Assembly: GCF_003429565.1 (NCBI RefSeq)
Contig: NZ_QUAK01000064.1
Coordinates: 62,001 to 126,000, forward strand
From: Streptomyces triticagri
GTDB taxonomy: Bacteria > Actinomycetota > Actinomycetes > Streptomycetales > Streptomycetaceae
Length of the DNA: 64,000 bases
Direction: 5' to 3'
Part shown: one piece after another, positions 54,980 through 64,000 of the stretch
Numbering within the stretch: position 1 is the first letter of the stretch
How the letters are laid out: each line of letters opens with the position of its first letter
Notes under the pieces: model-generated
Databases searched by the model: none
Seen by the model: only the letters and a program-made list of their open reading frames with translations
What the model was told of the DNA's origin: nothing
Made by a program: the position numbers and the translations under genes

Positions 54980-56079
54980 CGTGCACTTCCCAGGGCGGTG
55001 AGGGGATCGACGGCGGTGACGCGGCGTACGGCGAGTGCCGCACCGACCGCGCCGAGGGCGATGAGGACGCCGGCCGGGACCAGGACGGTCGCGAGGTCGA
55101 GGACGAAGGGCACGTCTCCCCCGCCGATCAGCCCGCCCACTCCGGCGGCGATCAGCGTGCCGAGGCCGGTGCCGGCGGCCAGCAGCACCACCGCCTGGCC
55201 GAGCGCGTCCTTCAGGAGGTACGGCGTGCCGGCGCCGAGCGCCTTGAGCACGGCGATGTCCGGGCTGCGCTGGATCGTCCACACGGTGAAGAACGCCCCG
55301 ACGACCAGCGCCGAGATGACGAACAGGAACCCGCGCATCAGCTGCAGCGAACCGTTCTCCGCCTGGTAGGACCCGATCGCCGAGAGCGCCTCGTCCGGGG
55401 TCCTGGTCGCGGTTCCGGCCGCCCGGTCGCCCGCGGCGGTGTCCACGTCGTCGCCGTCGAGCCGCAGTGCGATCACGGTCGCCTGCTCCTCCGAGTCCGT
55501 ACCGCCGGTCCCGATGTCCGTACCGCTGTGTCCGATCCGCTGCCATTCGTCGAGCGTCGTCCACACCACCGGCGTGTGGCTGTACGAGGCGTCGCCGGCG
55601 ACCGCGGCCACGCGCAGGTCGAGACCGCCGAGGCGTACGGTGTCGCCCTCCGCCGCACCCAGCTCGTCCGCCGCCTGCTCGGAGAGCACGATCCGCCCCG
55701 GGGCGAGGCCGGCGGGCGCGATGCCCGAGCCCGGGTCCACGCCGAAGGCCGAGGCGGCGGCGGTGCGCTCGCCCGCGGCGGCGTTCAGGGTGCGGATGCC
55801 GACCGGGTCAGCGGCGGTCACGCCGGGCTGCTCGGCCCAGGTGTTCCAGGCCTTCTCGGGGACGGCGGAGTCGGTGAAGGACACCGACCGGCCGTCCGCG
55901 GGCGCGGCGAAGGCGATGCGGTCGGCAGGCAGCGAGCTGATCGCCGAGACGTTCTCCCGGGCCAGGCCGGCGGTGAGTCCGGACAGCAGCCCGACGAGCA
56001 GGGTGATGAGCACGACGACCGTGCCCATCAGGGCGAAACGGCCCTTGGCGAATCTGAGATCTCTCCATGCGACGAACAT
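54976..56079 (-). CDS. FtsX-like ABC transporter permease
   Basis: 367 residues with the MacB/FtsX topology: helix 1 (~18-40), a ~200-residue extracytoplasmic domain, and three C-terminal helices (~245-265, 290-315, 325-350), ending AVRRVTAVDPLTALGSAR. First gene of the two-gene transporter; divergent from the two-component genes that probably control it. Confidence 0.88.
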   Translation of the reverse strand: MFVAWRDLRFAKGRFALMGTVVVLITLLVGLLSGLTAGLARENVSAISSLPADRIAFAAPADGRSVSFTDSAVPEKAWNTWAEQPGVTAADPVGIRTLNAAAGERTAAASAFGVDPGSGIAPAGLAPGRIVLSEQAADELGAAEGDTVRLGGLDLRVAAVAGDASYSHTPVVWTTLDEWQRIGHSGTDIGTGGTDSEEQATVIALRLDGDDVDTAAGDRAAGTATRTPDEALSAIGSYQAENGSLQLMRGFLFVISALVVGAFFTVWTIQRSPDIAVLKALGAGTPYLLKDALGQAVVLLAAGTGLGTLIAAGVGGLIGGGDVPFVLDLATVLVPAGVLIALGAVGAALAVRRVTAVDPLTALGSAR

Positions 56080-56190
56080 GTTCCCCACCCTGCGGAGGGC
56101 CGTGGCGCCGGCGCATCGAGCCCGGGCAGGCATTCCCGGAGCCGAAGGACGCAGCCGGGAATCAACCTTTCGATTGACCGTGCGAGCGCC

Positions 56191-56215
56191 TGACCTGCCT
56201 ACTCTTGGCAGGTCA
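56191..56215. promoter_or_regulatory. Perfect 9-bp inverted repeat overlapping the kinase start
   Basis: TGACCTGCC (56191-56199) and GGCAGGTCA (56207-56215) flank TACTCTT. The right arm contains the ribosome-binding bases and the first base of the kinase ATG. It may be the binding site of the cognate regulator, or a hairpin hiding the start. Confidence 0.6.
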
Positions 56216-57432
56216 TGGATGTCCGTTCGCTCACCCCGGTCCTGCGCGCCCTGCGCGGCTGTCTGCATCTGCTGATGGCCTCGCTGCTCGCGCTGGTCGC
56301 CGTCCGCGCGGCGACGGACGGCGAGCCGCACGCGCCCGCGGTGATCGCCGTGAGCGGGGCGCTCGCCGCGGTGTACGCCGGTGGTCTGCTGGTCCCGGCC
56401 GCCCGGCGTACCCGGGAGGCCTCGGCGGGATGGCTCGCGGTGCTGTGCGTGCTGTGGGCGGTGCTGCTGTTCCTCACGCCGGATGCGCTGTGGATCGCCT
56501 TCCCGCTGTTCTTCCTGCAGTTGCACGTGCTTCCGCTGCGCTGGGGGCTGCTCCTGGTGGCGGTCAGTACGGCCGCCGCGACCGCGAGCTTCGTCGGTCA
56601 CGGCGGACCCGCGACGCCGGGCGCGGTGATCGGACCGTTCCTCGGTGCGGCCGTCGCCGTCGGCACCGTGCTCGGCCATCGCGCCCTGTACGGGGAGAGC
56701 GAGCGCCGGCGCGAGCTCATCGAGGAGCTGCTCGCCACCCGCGCGGAGCTGGCCGACGCCGAGCGGTCGGCCGGCACCCTGGCCGAACGCGAACGCCTCG
56801 CCCGCGAGATCCACGACACCCTGGCCCAGGGCCTGTCCAGCATCCAGCTGCTGCTGCGGGCTGCCGAACGGGCCCTGCCCGCGGACGCCCCCGCCCTCGC
56901 GCATGTCCGCGAGGCGCGGGTGGCCGCACAGGACAATCTGGCGGAGGCCCGCCGTTTCGTACGTGAGCTGACCCCGCCCGACCTGGAGAACGGTTCGCTG
57001 ACCCGCGCCCTCGAGCGGCTCTGCGCCGCGGCGCCCGGCCCCGAGGTGCGCTTCGGGGTGAGCGGCGAACCGGTCGGGCTGCCCACTCCGTACGAGGTGG
57101 CACTGCTGCGTATCGCCCAGTCGGCGCTCGCCAACACGGTGCGGCACGCGCGCGCCGGCCGTGCCTCGATCACGCTGAGCTTCATGGACACCGCGGTGGC
57201 CCTCGACGTCGTGGACGACGGCGTGGGTTTCGACCCCGATGCGCCGCAGGACGGGGACGGGCCGCGCGGCGCCGGCCCGAGCGGGGGCTTCGGACTGCCT
57301 GCCATGCGGTCGCGCGCGCAGTCACTGGGCGGTGCCCTCACCATCGAGTCGGCGCCCGGCGAGGGCACCGCCGTCGCCGTCACGCTGCCGCTGCCGCCGT
57401 CCACGAGCGCGGCGGGAGGCCGGCATGAGTGA
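56215..57432 (+). CDS. Sensor histidine kinase (HisKA_3 type)
   Basis: 405 residues. Five to six short membrane helices (~10-155) and almost no extracellular domain, then LAREIHDTLAQGLSSIQLLLRAAE (phospho-His) and an HATPase (VVDDGVGFDPD, GGFGLPAMRSRAQSLGG). The intramembrane sensing type (LiaS-like) is often tied to ABC transporters, as here. It overlaps the response-regulator gene by eight bases. Confidence 0.9.
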   Translation: MDVRSLTPVLRALRGCLHLLMASLLALVAVRAATDGEPHAPAVIAVSGALAAVYAGGLLVPAARRTREASAGWLAVLCVLWAVLLFLTPDALWIAFPLFFLQLHVLPLRWGLLLVAVSTAAATASFVGHGGPATPGAVIGPFLGAAVAVGTVLGHRALYGESERRRELIEELLATRAELADAERSAGTLAERERLAREIHDTLAQGLSSIQLLLRAAERALPADAPALAHVREARVAAQDNLAEARRFVRELTPPDLENGSLTRALERLCAAAPGPEVRFGVSGEPVGLPTPYEVALLRIAQSALANTVRHARAGRASITLSFMDTAVALDVVDDGVGFDPDAPQDGDGPRGAGPSGGFGLPAMRSRAQSLGGALTIESAPGEGTAVAVTLPLPPSTSAAGGRHE

Positions 57433-58060
57433 CCAGGTGCGGCTGCTGCTCGCCGACGATCATCCGGTGGTACGGGCCGGGCTCCGCGCCGTACTGGACA
57501 CCGAGCCCGACTTCCGGGTCGTCGCGGAGGCGGCGCAGGCCGAGGACGCGGTGCGGATCGCCGCCACCGAGCCGCTGGACGTGGTCCTGATGGACCTGCA
57601 GTTCGGGCCCGGCCGTATGCACGGCGCCGAGGCCACGGCGGCGATCGTCGCCCGCGAGGGCGCGCCGCGCGTCCTGGTGCTCACCACCTACGACTCCGAG
57701 GCCGACATCCTCGCGGCGGTCGAGGCCGGGGCGAGCGGCTATCTCCTCAAGGACGCACCGCCCGAAGAGCTGGCGGCCGCGGTACGGACCGCGGCGGCGG
57801 GGCGTTCCGCCCTGGCGCCCGCCGTCGCCCACCGCCTGATGGGCCGGATGCGGGCGCCGGGCGAGGCGCTGAGCCGCCGCGAACTCGAGGTGCTCCGTCT
57901 CGTCGGCGACGGCCTGTCGAATCTGCAGATCAGCAAGGAACTGTTCCTCAGCCAGGCGACGGTGAAGTCCCATCTGGTGCACATCTACGCCAAGTTGGGC
58001 GTCGACTCCCGTACGGCCGCGGTGGCCGCGGCGACGGCCCGGGGGATGCTGCGGCGCTGA
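57425..58060 (+). CDS. NarL/LuxR-family response regulator
   Basis: 211 residues: LLLADDHPVVRAGL, Asp in VVLMDLQFG, LTTYDSEADI, LLKDAPPEEL, and HTH SRRELEVLRLVGDGLSNLQISKELFLSQATVKSHLVHIYAKLGV. Partner of the overlapping kinase gene and probable regulator of the divergent transporter. Confidence 0.9.
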   Translation: MSDQVRLLLADDHPVVRAGLRAVLDTEPDFRVVAEAAQAEDAVRIAATEPLDVVLMDLQFGPGRMHGAEATAAIVAREGAPRVLVLTTYDSEADILAAVEAGASGYLLKDAPPEELAAAVRTAAAGRSALAPAVAHRLMGRMRAPGEALSRRELEVLRLVGDGLSNLQISKELFLSQATVKSHLVHIYAKLGVDSRTAAVAAATARGMLRR

Positions 58061-58112
58061 CCGCCGCCCCTTCCGTCACACCCCGCCGGATCGGTCTGTC
58101 CACTCCGGGGGG

Positions 58113-58869
58113 CTACCGGTCGGTCCACGCCGGGAGGCTGCCGAGCAGCTCGGCGCGGCGCCGGACCAGTGCAATCTGCTCCCCCCCCCCCGCTGAATTT
58201 CGAGGTCTGTCCGGAGCGTTGGGCGGGGTGTTTGCGGTAGCGCAGGGTCGGGGCGTCGACCAGCACTCCGTCCGCTGCCGCCGATGCGGCGATGAGCAGC
58301 CCGGTGTCCTCCATGCCGTGCAGCGCGGACCAGCCGCCGAGAGCGAGCAGCAGGGAGCGCCGCCACATGGCGCCCGCCGGATGCACGGGAAGGCCGTACG
58401 GGCGGTCCGCCGCGGCCCACTGCGCCGACAGGGCGCCGCGCGGCAGCGGTCCGGGCCGTACGGGCAGGTCGTGGGTCGTCAGGCGGCCGTCGGGCAGCAG
58501 GTCGCGCGCATGGCCGACCGCGTATCCCGCGCGCGGATGCGCGGCGAGGGCAGCGGCGAGCAAGTCCAGGGCCGCCGGCTCCAGTTCGTCGTCCGCGTCC
58601 AGATTCTGCACCAGCGGCGCGGCGGTCCGGCCGAGCGCGATGTTCCGGGTGACGGCGGGGCCTTCGGCGGTGCCGTTGGCCCGCACCGTGACCCGGGGAT
58701 CGTCCGAGGCACCGCAGGCCTCCAGCGCGGCGGCGACGGCCGCCGACGGTCCGTCGATCTGGACCAGCCAGGACCAGTGGGCGTGGCTCTGGCGGCGCAG
58801 CGAGTCCCATGCGGACGCGAGGAACACGGCGTACGGCTCGTGCACCGCGGTGACCACATCTACCTGCAT
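58113..58869 (-). CDS. Glycosyltransferase family 2, frameshifted at a poly-G tract
   Basis: The GT-A fold is visible: VDVVTAVHEPYAVFLASAW, QIDGP, VQNLDADDELEP (metal Asp), HPAGAMWRRSLLLALGGW and GMEDTGLL (ED acid). After SGQTSKFSG the strand has 11 consecutive G (58181-58191). As read, the frame runs on into nonsense antisense to the response regulator (to 57985). With ten G it continues EQIALVRRRAELLGSLPAW and stops at 58113; the span then has exactly 252 codons. Either a sequence error or a slippable tract. Start at 58869 or 58890; neither has a ribosome-binding site. Confidence 0.8.
58181..58191. repeat. 11-base poly-C (poly-G in the gene) tract
   Basis: A run of 11 C on the plus strand inside the glycosyltransferase gene. 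It is the exact point at which the reading frame must shift by one base to restore the C-terminus. A 10-C run also occurs in non-coding DNA at 1476-1485. Confidence 0.9.
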
Positions 58870-58944
58870 GAACGCATGATAGTCCGGCATGATCGGCGGG
58901 CAGGTGGTAGGCAGTTGGGCATCGGTCGACCCTGGGGGGAGCAG

Positions 58945-60210
58945 ATGGACGCGACGACGGTGACCGCACGACTCGACGCGGTGTCCGCCACGGACTCGCG
59001 GGAACTGGACCGGGTGTGCGAGCAGGTGGCGGAGGATCTGATGCGGGAGGGCAGCACCCCGCCGTTCACCCTCGACTCCGCGGACTTCGCCGCCGATCCC
59101 CGGCTCATCTGCGCCGACCGCTACTGGCGCCTGAGGTTCCTGGAGCTGCCGACGGTCCGTACCGCCGCCGCCTGCTCGTCCTGGCTGGTCGAGCACGCCC
59201 CGCGTGAGTACCGCACGGAGATCCTGGAGAAGTGGAGTCTCGGCTACGCCTTCATCACCAAGGACAGTGTGGAGTCCGGTCGCGAGCTGTCACGGGCGAC
59301 GGAGGACATCGTCAGCGACGATTCGGCGAGCGGCGATGCGGCGTACTTCGCCACCCTGTACCACGCGGGCAAGCTGCGCTCGAACTTCTGGTCCGACGAA
59401 CTGCACCAGTTCCTCGACTCCTCGCTGCTCGCTCTCGCCGCGGGGGTGCACCGGCGCAACCCCCTGTTCGTCGCGCTGCGTTCGTTCGCCGCCTTCGGCA
59501 GTCCCGTCATCACCGCCGAGCACGCCGTCGGGCTGCTCGACGAGGCATGGGATTCGCCGGAGCGCACCCGGCACGTGGTGGACATCTGCCTCAACGGCAT
59601 CCAGTTCGCGGTGCCGTTCGACGGCTACGGCGAACTGCTGCGCAGCCGGGCCGAGCAGGCGGTGCGGGAGTACCCCGGGGACCACATCTTCGAGTACCGC
59701 CTCGCCTCGGGGCAGCACATGTGCCGCGAGAACGACGCCGCGCTCGTCACCATCACCGCCGCGCTGCGCCACTTGCCGGCGCTCGGCAGCCGGGGCAGCC
59801 ACAAACTCCTGCAGGAGCAGTATCTGAGCAAGCGGGACGAGATCCTGCAGGGCAGGATGCGCGCGGAGTTCGACGCCGCGTACGAGCTGCGGGCCCAGGA
59901 GCGGGAGGCCGAGCACCGGCGCAAGTGGCAGGAGCTGGAGACGCAACTGCGGCGCGGCGCGGAACGACAGGACAGGGCGAACGCCGAACTGCAGGAGACC
60001 AGCCGTGCCGCGGCCGTGCGAGCCGTCGAGCTGGTGGCGGTGTTCACGGCCACGATCGCCTTCGCGATGGGCTCCCTACAGGTGAGCCTGCAGGGCTCGC
60101 TCACGCTGCGCGACCGGCTGTGGATCATCGCCGGCCTCGGCGGCGGCCTCGCCCTGTTCGCCCTCCTGGTCGTGGGAGGCACCTGGCTGATCACGCGCCG
60201 GCGCACATGA
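58945..60210 (+). CDS. Unknown membrane-anchored protein with coiled coil
   Basis: 421 residues; GGGGAGC before the ATG. Residues ~1-300 are helical and soluble, perhaps TPR-like (YWRLRFLELPTVRTAAACSSWL, RNPLFVALRSFAAF, ALRHLPALGSRGSHKLLQEQYL). ~310-350 is a charged coiled coil (RAQEREAEHRRKWQELETQLRRG), followed by two membrane helices (~360-382, 393-415). A cytoplasmic sensor or effector held at the membrane is possible. I do not recognise the family. Divergent from the glycosyltransferase, with a gap of about 55-75 bases. Confidence 0.75.
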   Translation: MDATTVTARLDAVSATDSRELDRVCEQVAEDLMREGSTPPFTLDSADFAADPRLICADRYWRLRFLELPTVRTAAACSSWLVEHAPREYRTEILEKWSLGYAFITKDSVESGRELSRATEDIVSDDSASGDAAYFATLYHAGKLRSNFWSDELHQFLDSSLLALAAGVHRRNPLFVALRSFAAFGSPVITAEHAVGLLDEAWDSPERTRHVVDICLNGIQFAVPFDGYGELLRSRAEQAVREYPGDHIFEYRLASGQHMCRENDAALVTITAALRHLPALGSRGSHKLLQEQYLSKRDEILQGRMRAEFDAAYELRAQEREAEHRRKWQELETQLRRGAERQDRANAELQETSRAAAVRAVELVAVFTATIAFAMGSLQVSLQGSLTLRDRLWIIAGLGGGLALFALLVVGGTWLITRRRT

Positions 60211-60252
60211 CAGGTCAGGGCGAGGACGGGACCGGCCGAGGCCGACTGCGCC

Positions 60253-60340
60253 GTCAGGTGTCGGAGTTGCTGAAGTCAGGTGTGGCAGTTGCTGAGGTCA
60301 GGTGTCGGAATGACCGACGTCAGGCGTCGGAGTAGCTGAA
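60253..60340. repeat. 22-bp tandem repeat (four copies) carrying stops in all three frames
   Basis: Copies start at 60253, 60275, 60297 and 60319, beginning GTCAGG. The fourth overlaps the 3' end of the minus-strand gene and contains its TGA. Since 22 is not a multiple of three, the TGA in each downstream copy falls in a different frame (stops at 60320, 60298, 60276, 60254). Confidence 0.85.
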
Positions 60341-60679
60341 GTCGCCCACCGTCCAGGCGCCCACGTCCTCGATGGCCACGCGGTACATCCCGCCCGTCTC
60401 CGGGATGCCCAGGGTGCCCTGCAGGATGCGGGCGACGTGGAAGTGCAGGTGGGTGGGTGGATCGTCGCCCTTCGCGGGCGCGGAGAAGGCGGCGGAGAAC
60501 TCCCGCAGGCTTGCGGAGTCCGTGAGGACCTCCGACACCCGCTGCCGCCACACGGCTTCGGGGGCGAGGCGGCCGGTGATGACGGCACCACTGGTGACCA
60601 CGGTCAGCGACATCTGATTGCTCTGCCCGGACTCGACCAGGGCGGCGACGTCGACGAGCAGCTCGTCAGGCTTTGACAT
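60320..60679 (-). CDS. Hypothetical protein, 119 residues
   Basis: MSKPDELLVDVAALVESGQSN, then MSLTVVTSGAVITGRLAPEAVW and PTHLHFHVARILQG. The 'L-x-V-x-x-G-x-x-I-T-G-x-L' pattern recalls small proteins of the GvpU-like group, but no gas-vesicle genes are near and I would not assign it. Soluble. Its last codons have been duplicated into the tandem repeat behind it. Confidence 0.65.
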   Translation of the reverse strand: MSKPDELLVDVAALVESGQSNQMSLTVVTSGAVITGRLAPEAVWRQRVSEVLTDSASLREFSAAFSAPAKGDDPPTHLHFHVARILQGTLGIPETGGMYRVAIEDVGAWTVGDFSYSDA

Positions 60680-60714
60680 GGCAGCAGATTCTATGCGGCC
60701 GGCGCCCGTGCCGC

Positions 60715-61026
60715 TCAGCTCCGGCCGCTCCCGAACCGGTCCAGCGCGCTGTGCAGTCGGGCCAGTGCGGGCGCGAGCGCACTGACCGAGCCGATCGATC
60801 CGGCGATCAGGAGCAGCGAGAGCCGCAGCCTGCGCACCTCGGGGCTGCCGCGCCTCGCCATGGCGTCCAGGGTCGCCAGTTCTTCCTCGGCGATCGCCCG
60901 GTCCGCGAACTCGGCCGGATATGCGGCCAGTTCACGCTGCAGACGGCCCACGCACGCCTGCAGCTCCGCGACCCGGGGGCCGTCGTCGCCGCTGGTCCTT
61001 GCGTCGCTCTGCGCACTCCGCAACAC
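60715..61026 (-). CDS. DUF5955-like small helical protein
   Basis: 103 residues from GTG (VLRSAQSDARTSGDD) with GGGGGAG upstream. Helical: VAELQACVGRLQRELAAYP, AEEELATLDAMARRGSPEVRRLRLSLLLIAGSIGSVSALAPAL. The pattern matches what I recall of DUF5955 proteins in Streptomyces; function unknown. Confidence 0.65.
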   Translation of the reverse strand: MLRSAQSDARTSGDDGPRVAELQACVGRLQRELAAYPAEFADRAIAEEELATLDAMARRGSPEVRRLRLSLLLIAGSIGSVSALAPALARLHSALDRFGSGRS

Positions 61027-61219
61027 GTGTCTCCCCCTCGCACATCCCGATGTGCACGTCCTGCTTCCCCGGCGGTCCCTCCCCGGCCCGCGGGCCTCCC
61101 TGCGCGATGGTCGGTCGTAAGTCGCAAAGAAGCCGGACCAGTAAACGCCACGGCGTACGCCCGGCGCCAGTCGCATTCGCACATCGGCGGCGACGGACGG
61201 GGTGCGGTATGCAGGGGGC

Positions 61220-61819
61220 ATGACCACGGGACACATCGAAGTGGCCGGACTGCTGCTCGCGGCCGGGGGCGGGAGGCGTCTGGGCGGGCGCCCGAAGGCG
61301 TTGCTCGAGCATCGGGGACGGCCACTGGTCGAGCACGCCGTGCGCGCGCTGCGCGAGGGCGGCTGCGTCCGGGTGCATGTGGTGCTCGGCGCCGCATCCA
61401 AGGCCGTACGGGCGCGGGCGGACCTCACGGGCTGCGTCGTCGTCGACAACCCCGACTGGGCCTCCGGCATGGGCTCTTCGCTGCGCACTGGCCTCGGGTC
61501 GCTCGCGGCGACGGGCGTGACGGCGGCCCTGGTCACCCTGGTCGACCAGCCCGGCATCGGCGCCGCCGCGGTCGCCCGGGTGCGCGAGGCGTGCGTCTCG
61601 GCGTCGAGCCTGGTCGGTGCGGAGTACGACGGGGAGCGCGGGCATCCGGTGCTGTTCGGCGCCGACCACTGGGCCGGTATCGCGGCGGCCGCGACGGGTG
61701 ACCAGGGGGCGCGGACGTATCTGCGGGAGCACGCCGCTCAGGTGCTGCGGGTTCCGTGTGCGGATGTGGCCGCGGCGTACGACATTGATACGACGGACGA
61801 TCTGACGCACCTTGAGTAA
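61220..61819 (+). CDS. MobA/MocA-like nucleotidyltransferase
   Basis: 199 residues from MTTGHIE. GLLLAAGGGRRLGGRPKALLEHRG is the NTP-binding signature; NPDWASGMGSSLRTGL and LVTLVDQPGIG (Asp-Gln-Pro) match MocA-type CTP:molybdopterin cytidylyltransferases, and GHPVLFGADHWAG follows. Related proteins serve molybdenum hydroxylases such as xanthine dehydrogenase, which would fit purine breakdown near the allantoin genes; this is only context. Confidence 0.82.
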   Translation: MTTGHIEVAGLLLAAGGGRRLGGRPKALLEHRGRPLVEHAVRALREGGCVRVHVVLGAASKAVRARADLTGCVVVDNPDWASGMGSSLRTGLGSLAATGVTAALVTLVDQPGIGAAAVARVREACVSASSLVGAEYDGERGHPVLFGADHWAGIAAAATGDQGARTYLREHAAQVLRVPCADVAAAYDIDTTDDLTHLE

Positions 61820-61884
61820 CGGGGATGGCACTCAGCGCCATGGTTCCTCGACCCAGAGAATCTCGACGTCAACAGATATTGAAC

Positions 61885-61899
61885 TTCCACCATAAGGAA
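61885..61899. promoter_or_regulatory. Candidate IclR/AllR operator upstream of malate synthase
   Basis: TTCCACCATAAGGAA in the A/T-rich stretch about 165 bases before aceB. The arms TTCC/GGAA and overall length of 15 match the site in the allB-allR gap (53112-53126). Confidence 0.55.
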
Positions 61900-62063
61900 A
61901 CTACTATCCACTGGTCAGAAGCGCTTCGTACGTCGGCGTTCCCCGGGACCACCCGGCGGACCCCGCGGCACTCGGTGCCGCCCGTCCGTCCCTGGCCCGC
62001 CACCGCCCTCCGCGCGAGGCCTTCGCGCCGCATTCCGTGCCCCGCTGAAGGAAGTGACAGCTC

Positions 62064-63683
<1,620 letters not shown>

Positions 63684-63705
63684 CGTCCGCGCCCCATGAG
63701 TCACC

Positions 63706-63744
63706 GAAGAGCGGTCCCGCCCACCACGGGCAGGACCGCTCTTC
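63706..63744. terminator. Terminator after malate synthase
   Basis: GAAGAGCGGTCC (63706-63717) pairs perfectly with GGACCGCTCTTC (63733-63744), and the loop bases CGCCC/GGGCA can partly extend the stem. No T-run follows, as usual in Streptomyces. Confidence 0.8.
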
Positions 63745-63856
63745 GCCGTCCGCGCACGTCCGGCCCGCCGCCACGCATGACGGCGGACTTGCCCGGCGGC
63801 GCCGAAGTCTGTTGCATGGCACGGGACATGGCCGTTCGGCTGATGGGGGGCACGGA

Positions 63857-64000
63857 GTGGACCGGGACGCAGGCGAGCACTACGAGGGACTCGCCGAGAA
63901 CTACGAGGAGAACTGGGACTACCGCCCGGGGTACGCCCAGTGGATGGCCGGAAGAATCACCGAGGCACTGAACCTGGAGCCCGAGGACCGGATCGCCGAC
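63857..64000 (+). CDS. SAM-dependent methyltransferase, 3' end outside window
   Basis: 48 codons from a GTG with GGGGGG upstream: VDRDAGEHYEGLAENYEENW, YRPGYAQWMAGRI, LNLEPEDRIAD, cut just before the expected glycine-rich SAM motif. The pattern is that of class I methyltransferases. The first residues and the YxxxAxxY signature are all that is visible. Confidence 0.65.
   Translation, partial: MDRDAGEHYEGLAENYEENWDYRPGYAQWMAGRITEALNLEPEDRIAD

Noticed and set aside
57985..58112. The extended C-terminus of the glycosyltransferase as sequenced
   Set aside because: It overlaps the response-regulator gene antisense and is low-complexity; the one-base-shifted frame gives a better ending.
60253..60340. 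22-bp repeats considered as a CRISPR or origin iterons
   Set aside because: Head-to-tail without spacers, derived from the end of the neighbouring gene; no replication gene nearby.

Overview
The window is chromosomal DNA from a high-GC actinomycete, almost certainly a Streptomyces. Evidence: very high GC with G/C at most third codon positions; many GTG starts and some TTG; operons joined by ATGA/GTGA overlaps; an RNase Sa-type secreted ribonuclease; a blaA/blaB-like beta-lactamase regulatory pair; an allantoin gene pair; and a cluster of an intergenic repeat I associate with Streptomyces. No rRNA, tRNA, phage, transposase or CRISPR was seen.

Layout. 1-7.7 kb: 3' part of a GDSL hydrolase, exonuclease III, MBL hydrolase, a PcaL-like fusion, the ohrR/ohr pair, a secreted phosphoesterase, VanZ and a DUF2267 protein. 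7.8-16.0 kb: a carbohydrate locus with a secreted lectin-tailed protein, Gfo/Idh oxidoreductase, Lpl/Ytc-type ABC importer, DeoR regulator and divergent SIS isomerase. 16-22.3 kb: proline iminopeptidase, PHP protein, NDH-2-like oxidoreductase, and a divergent RraA-like aldolase/D-2-hydroxyacid dehydrogenase pair with hexanucleotide microsatellites on both sides of the dehydrogenase. 22.3-25.3 kb: class A beta-lactamase divergent from a LysR regulator and a cytoplasmic penicillin-recognising protein. 25.4-34.9 kb: lipoprotein, GyrI-like protein, SWIM zinc-finger protein with a huge disordered region coupled to a SNF2 helicase, membrane protein, ROK kinase. 35.0-35.4 kb: repeat array. 35.4-41.6 kb: Frc-type sugar/polyol importer with two tandem binding proteins, GntR regulator and divergent Gfo/Idh dehydrogenase. 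41.6-46.1 kb: ECF42-type sigma factor with DGPF protein, then hypotheticals, a thioesterase and a second GyrI-like protein. 46.1-49.1 kb: a two-component pair split by an oppositely oriented methyltransferase. 49.2-51.5 kb: small membrane protein, RNase Sa homologue, DHFR-like reductase, SDR. 51.6-54.2 kb: allantoinase and IclR-type regulator. 54.2-58.1 kb: MacB/FtsX-like ABC transporter divergent from a two-component pair. 58.1-61.8 kb: glycosyltransferase with a poly-G frameshift, unknown membrane protein, small proteins, MobA-like nucleotidyltransferase. 62.1-64.0 kb: malate synthase and the start of a methyltransferase.

How the genes work together. The 7.8-16 kb genes look like a complete induced system: a secreted glycan-binding protein, importer, dehydrogenase, isomerase and DeoR repressor with CAATCAT sites on both sides. 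The 35-41.6 kb genes form a second import/oxidation module that shares a TGTCnGnACA motif near its promoters. Allantoinase, its regulator and malate synthase (which consumes the glyoxylate made by allantoin breakdown) share a TTCCA-N5-(T/A)GGAA site although about 8 kb apart. The strongest oddity is the 11-G run in the glycosyltransferase: removing one G restores a conserved-looking C-terminus and a clean stop.
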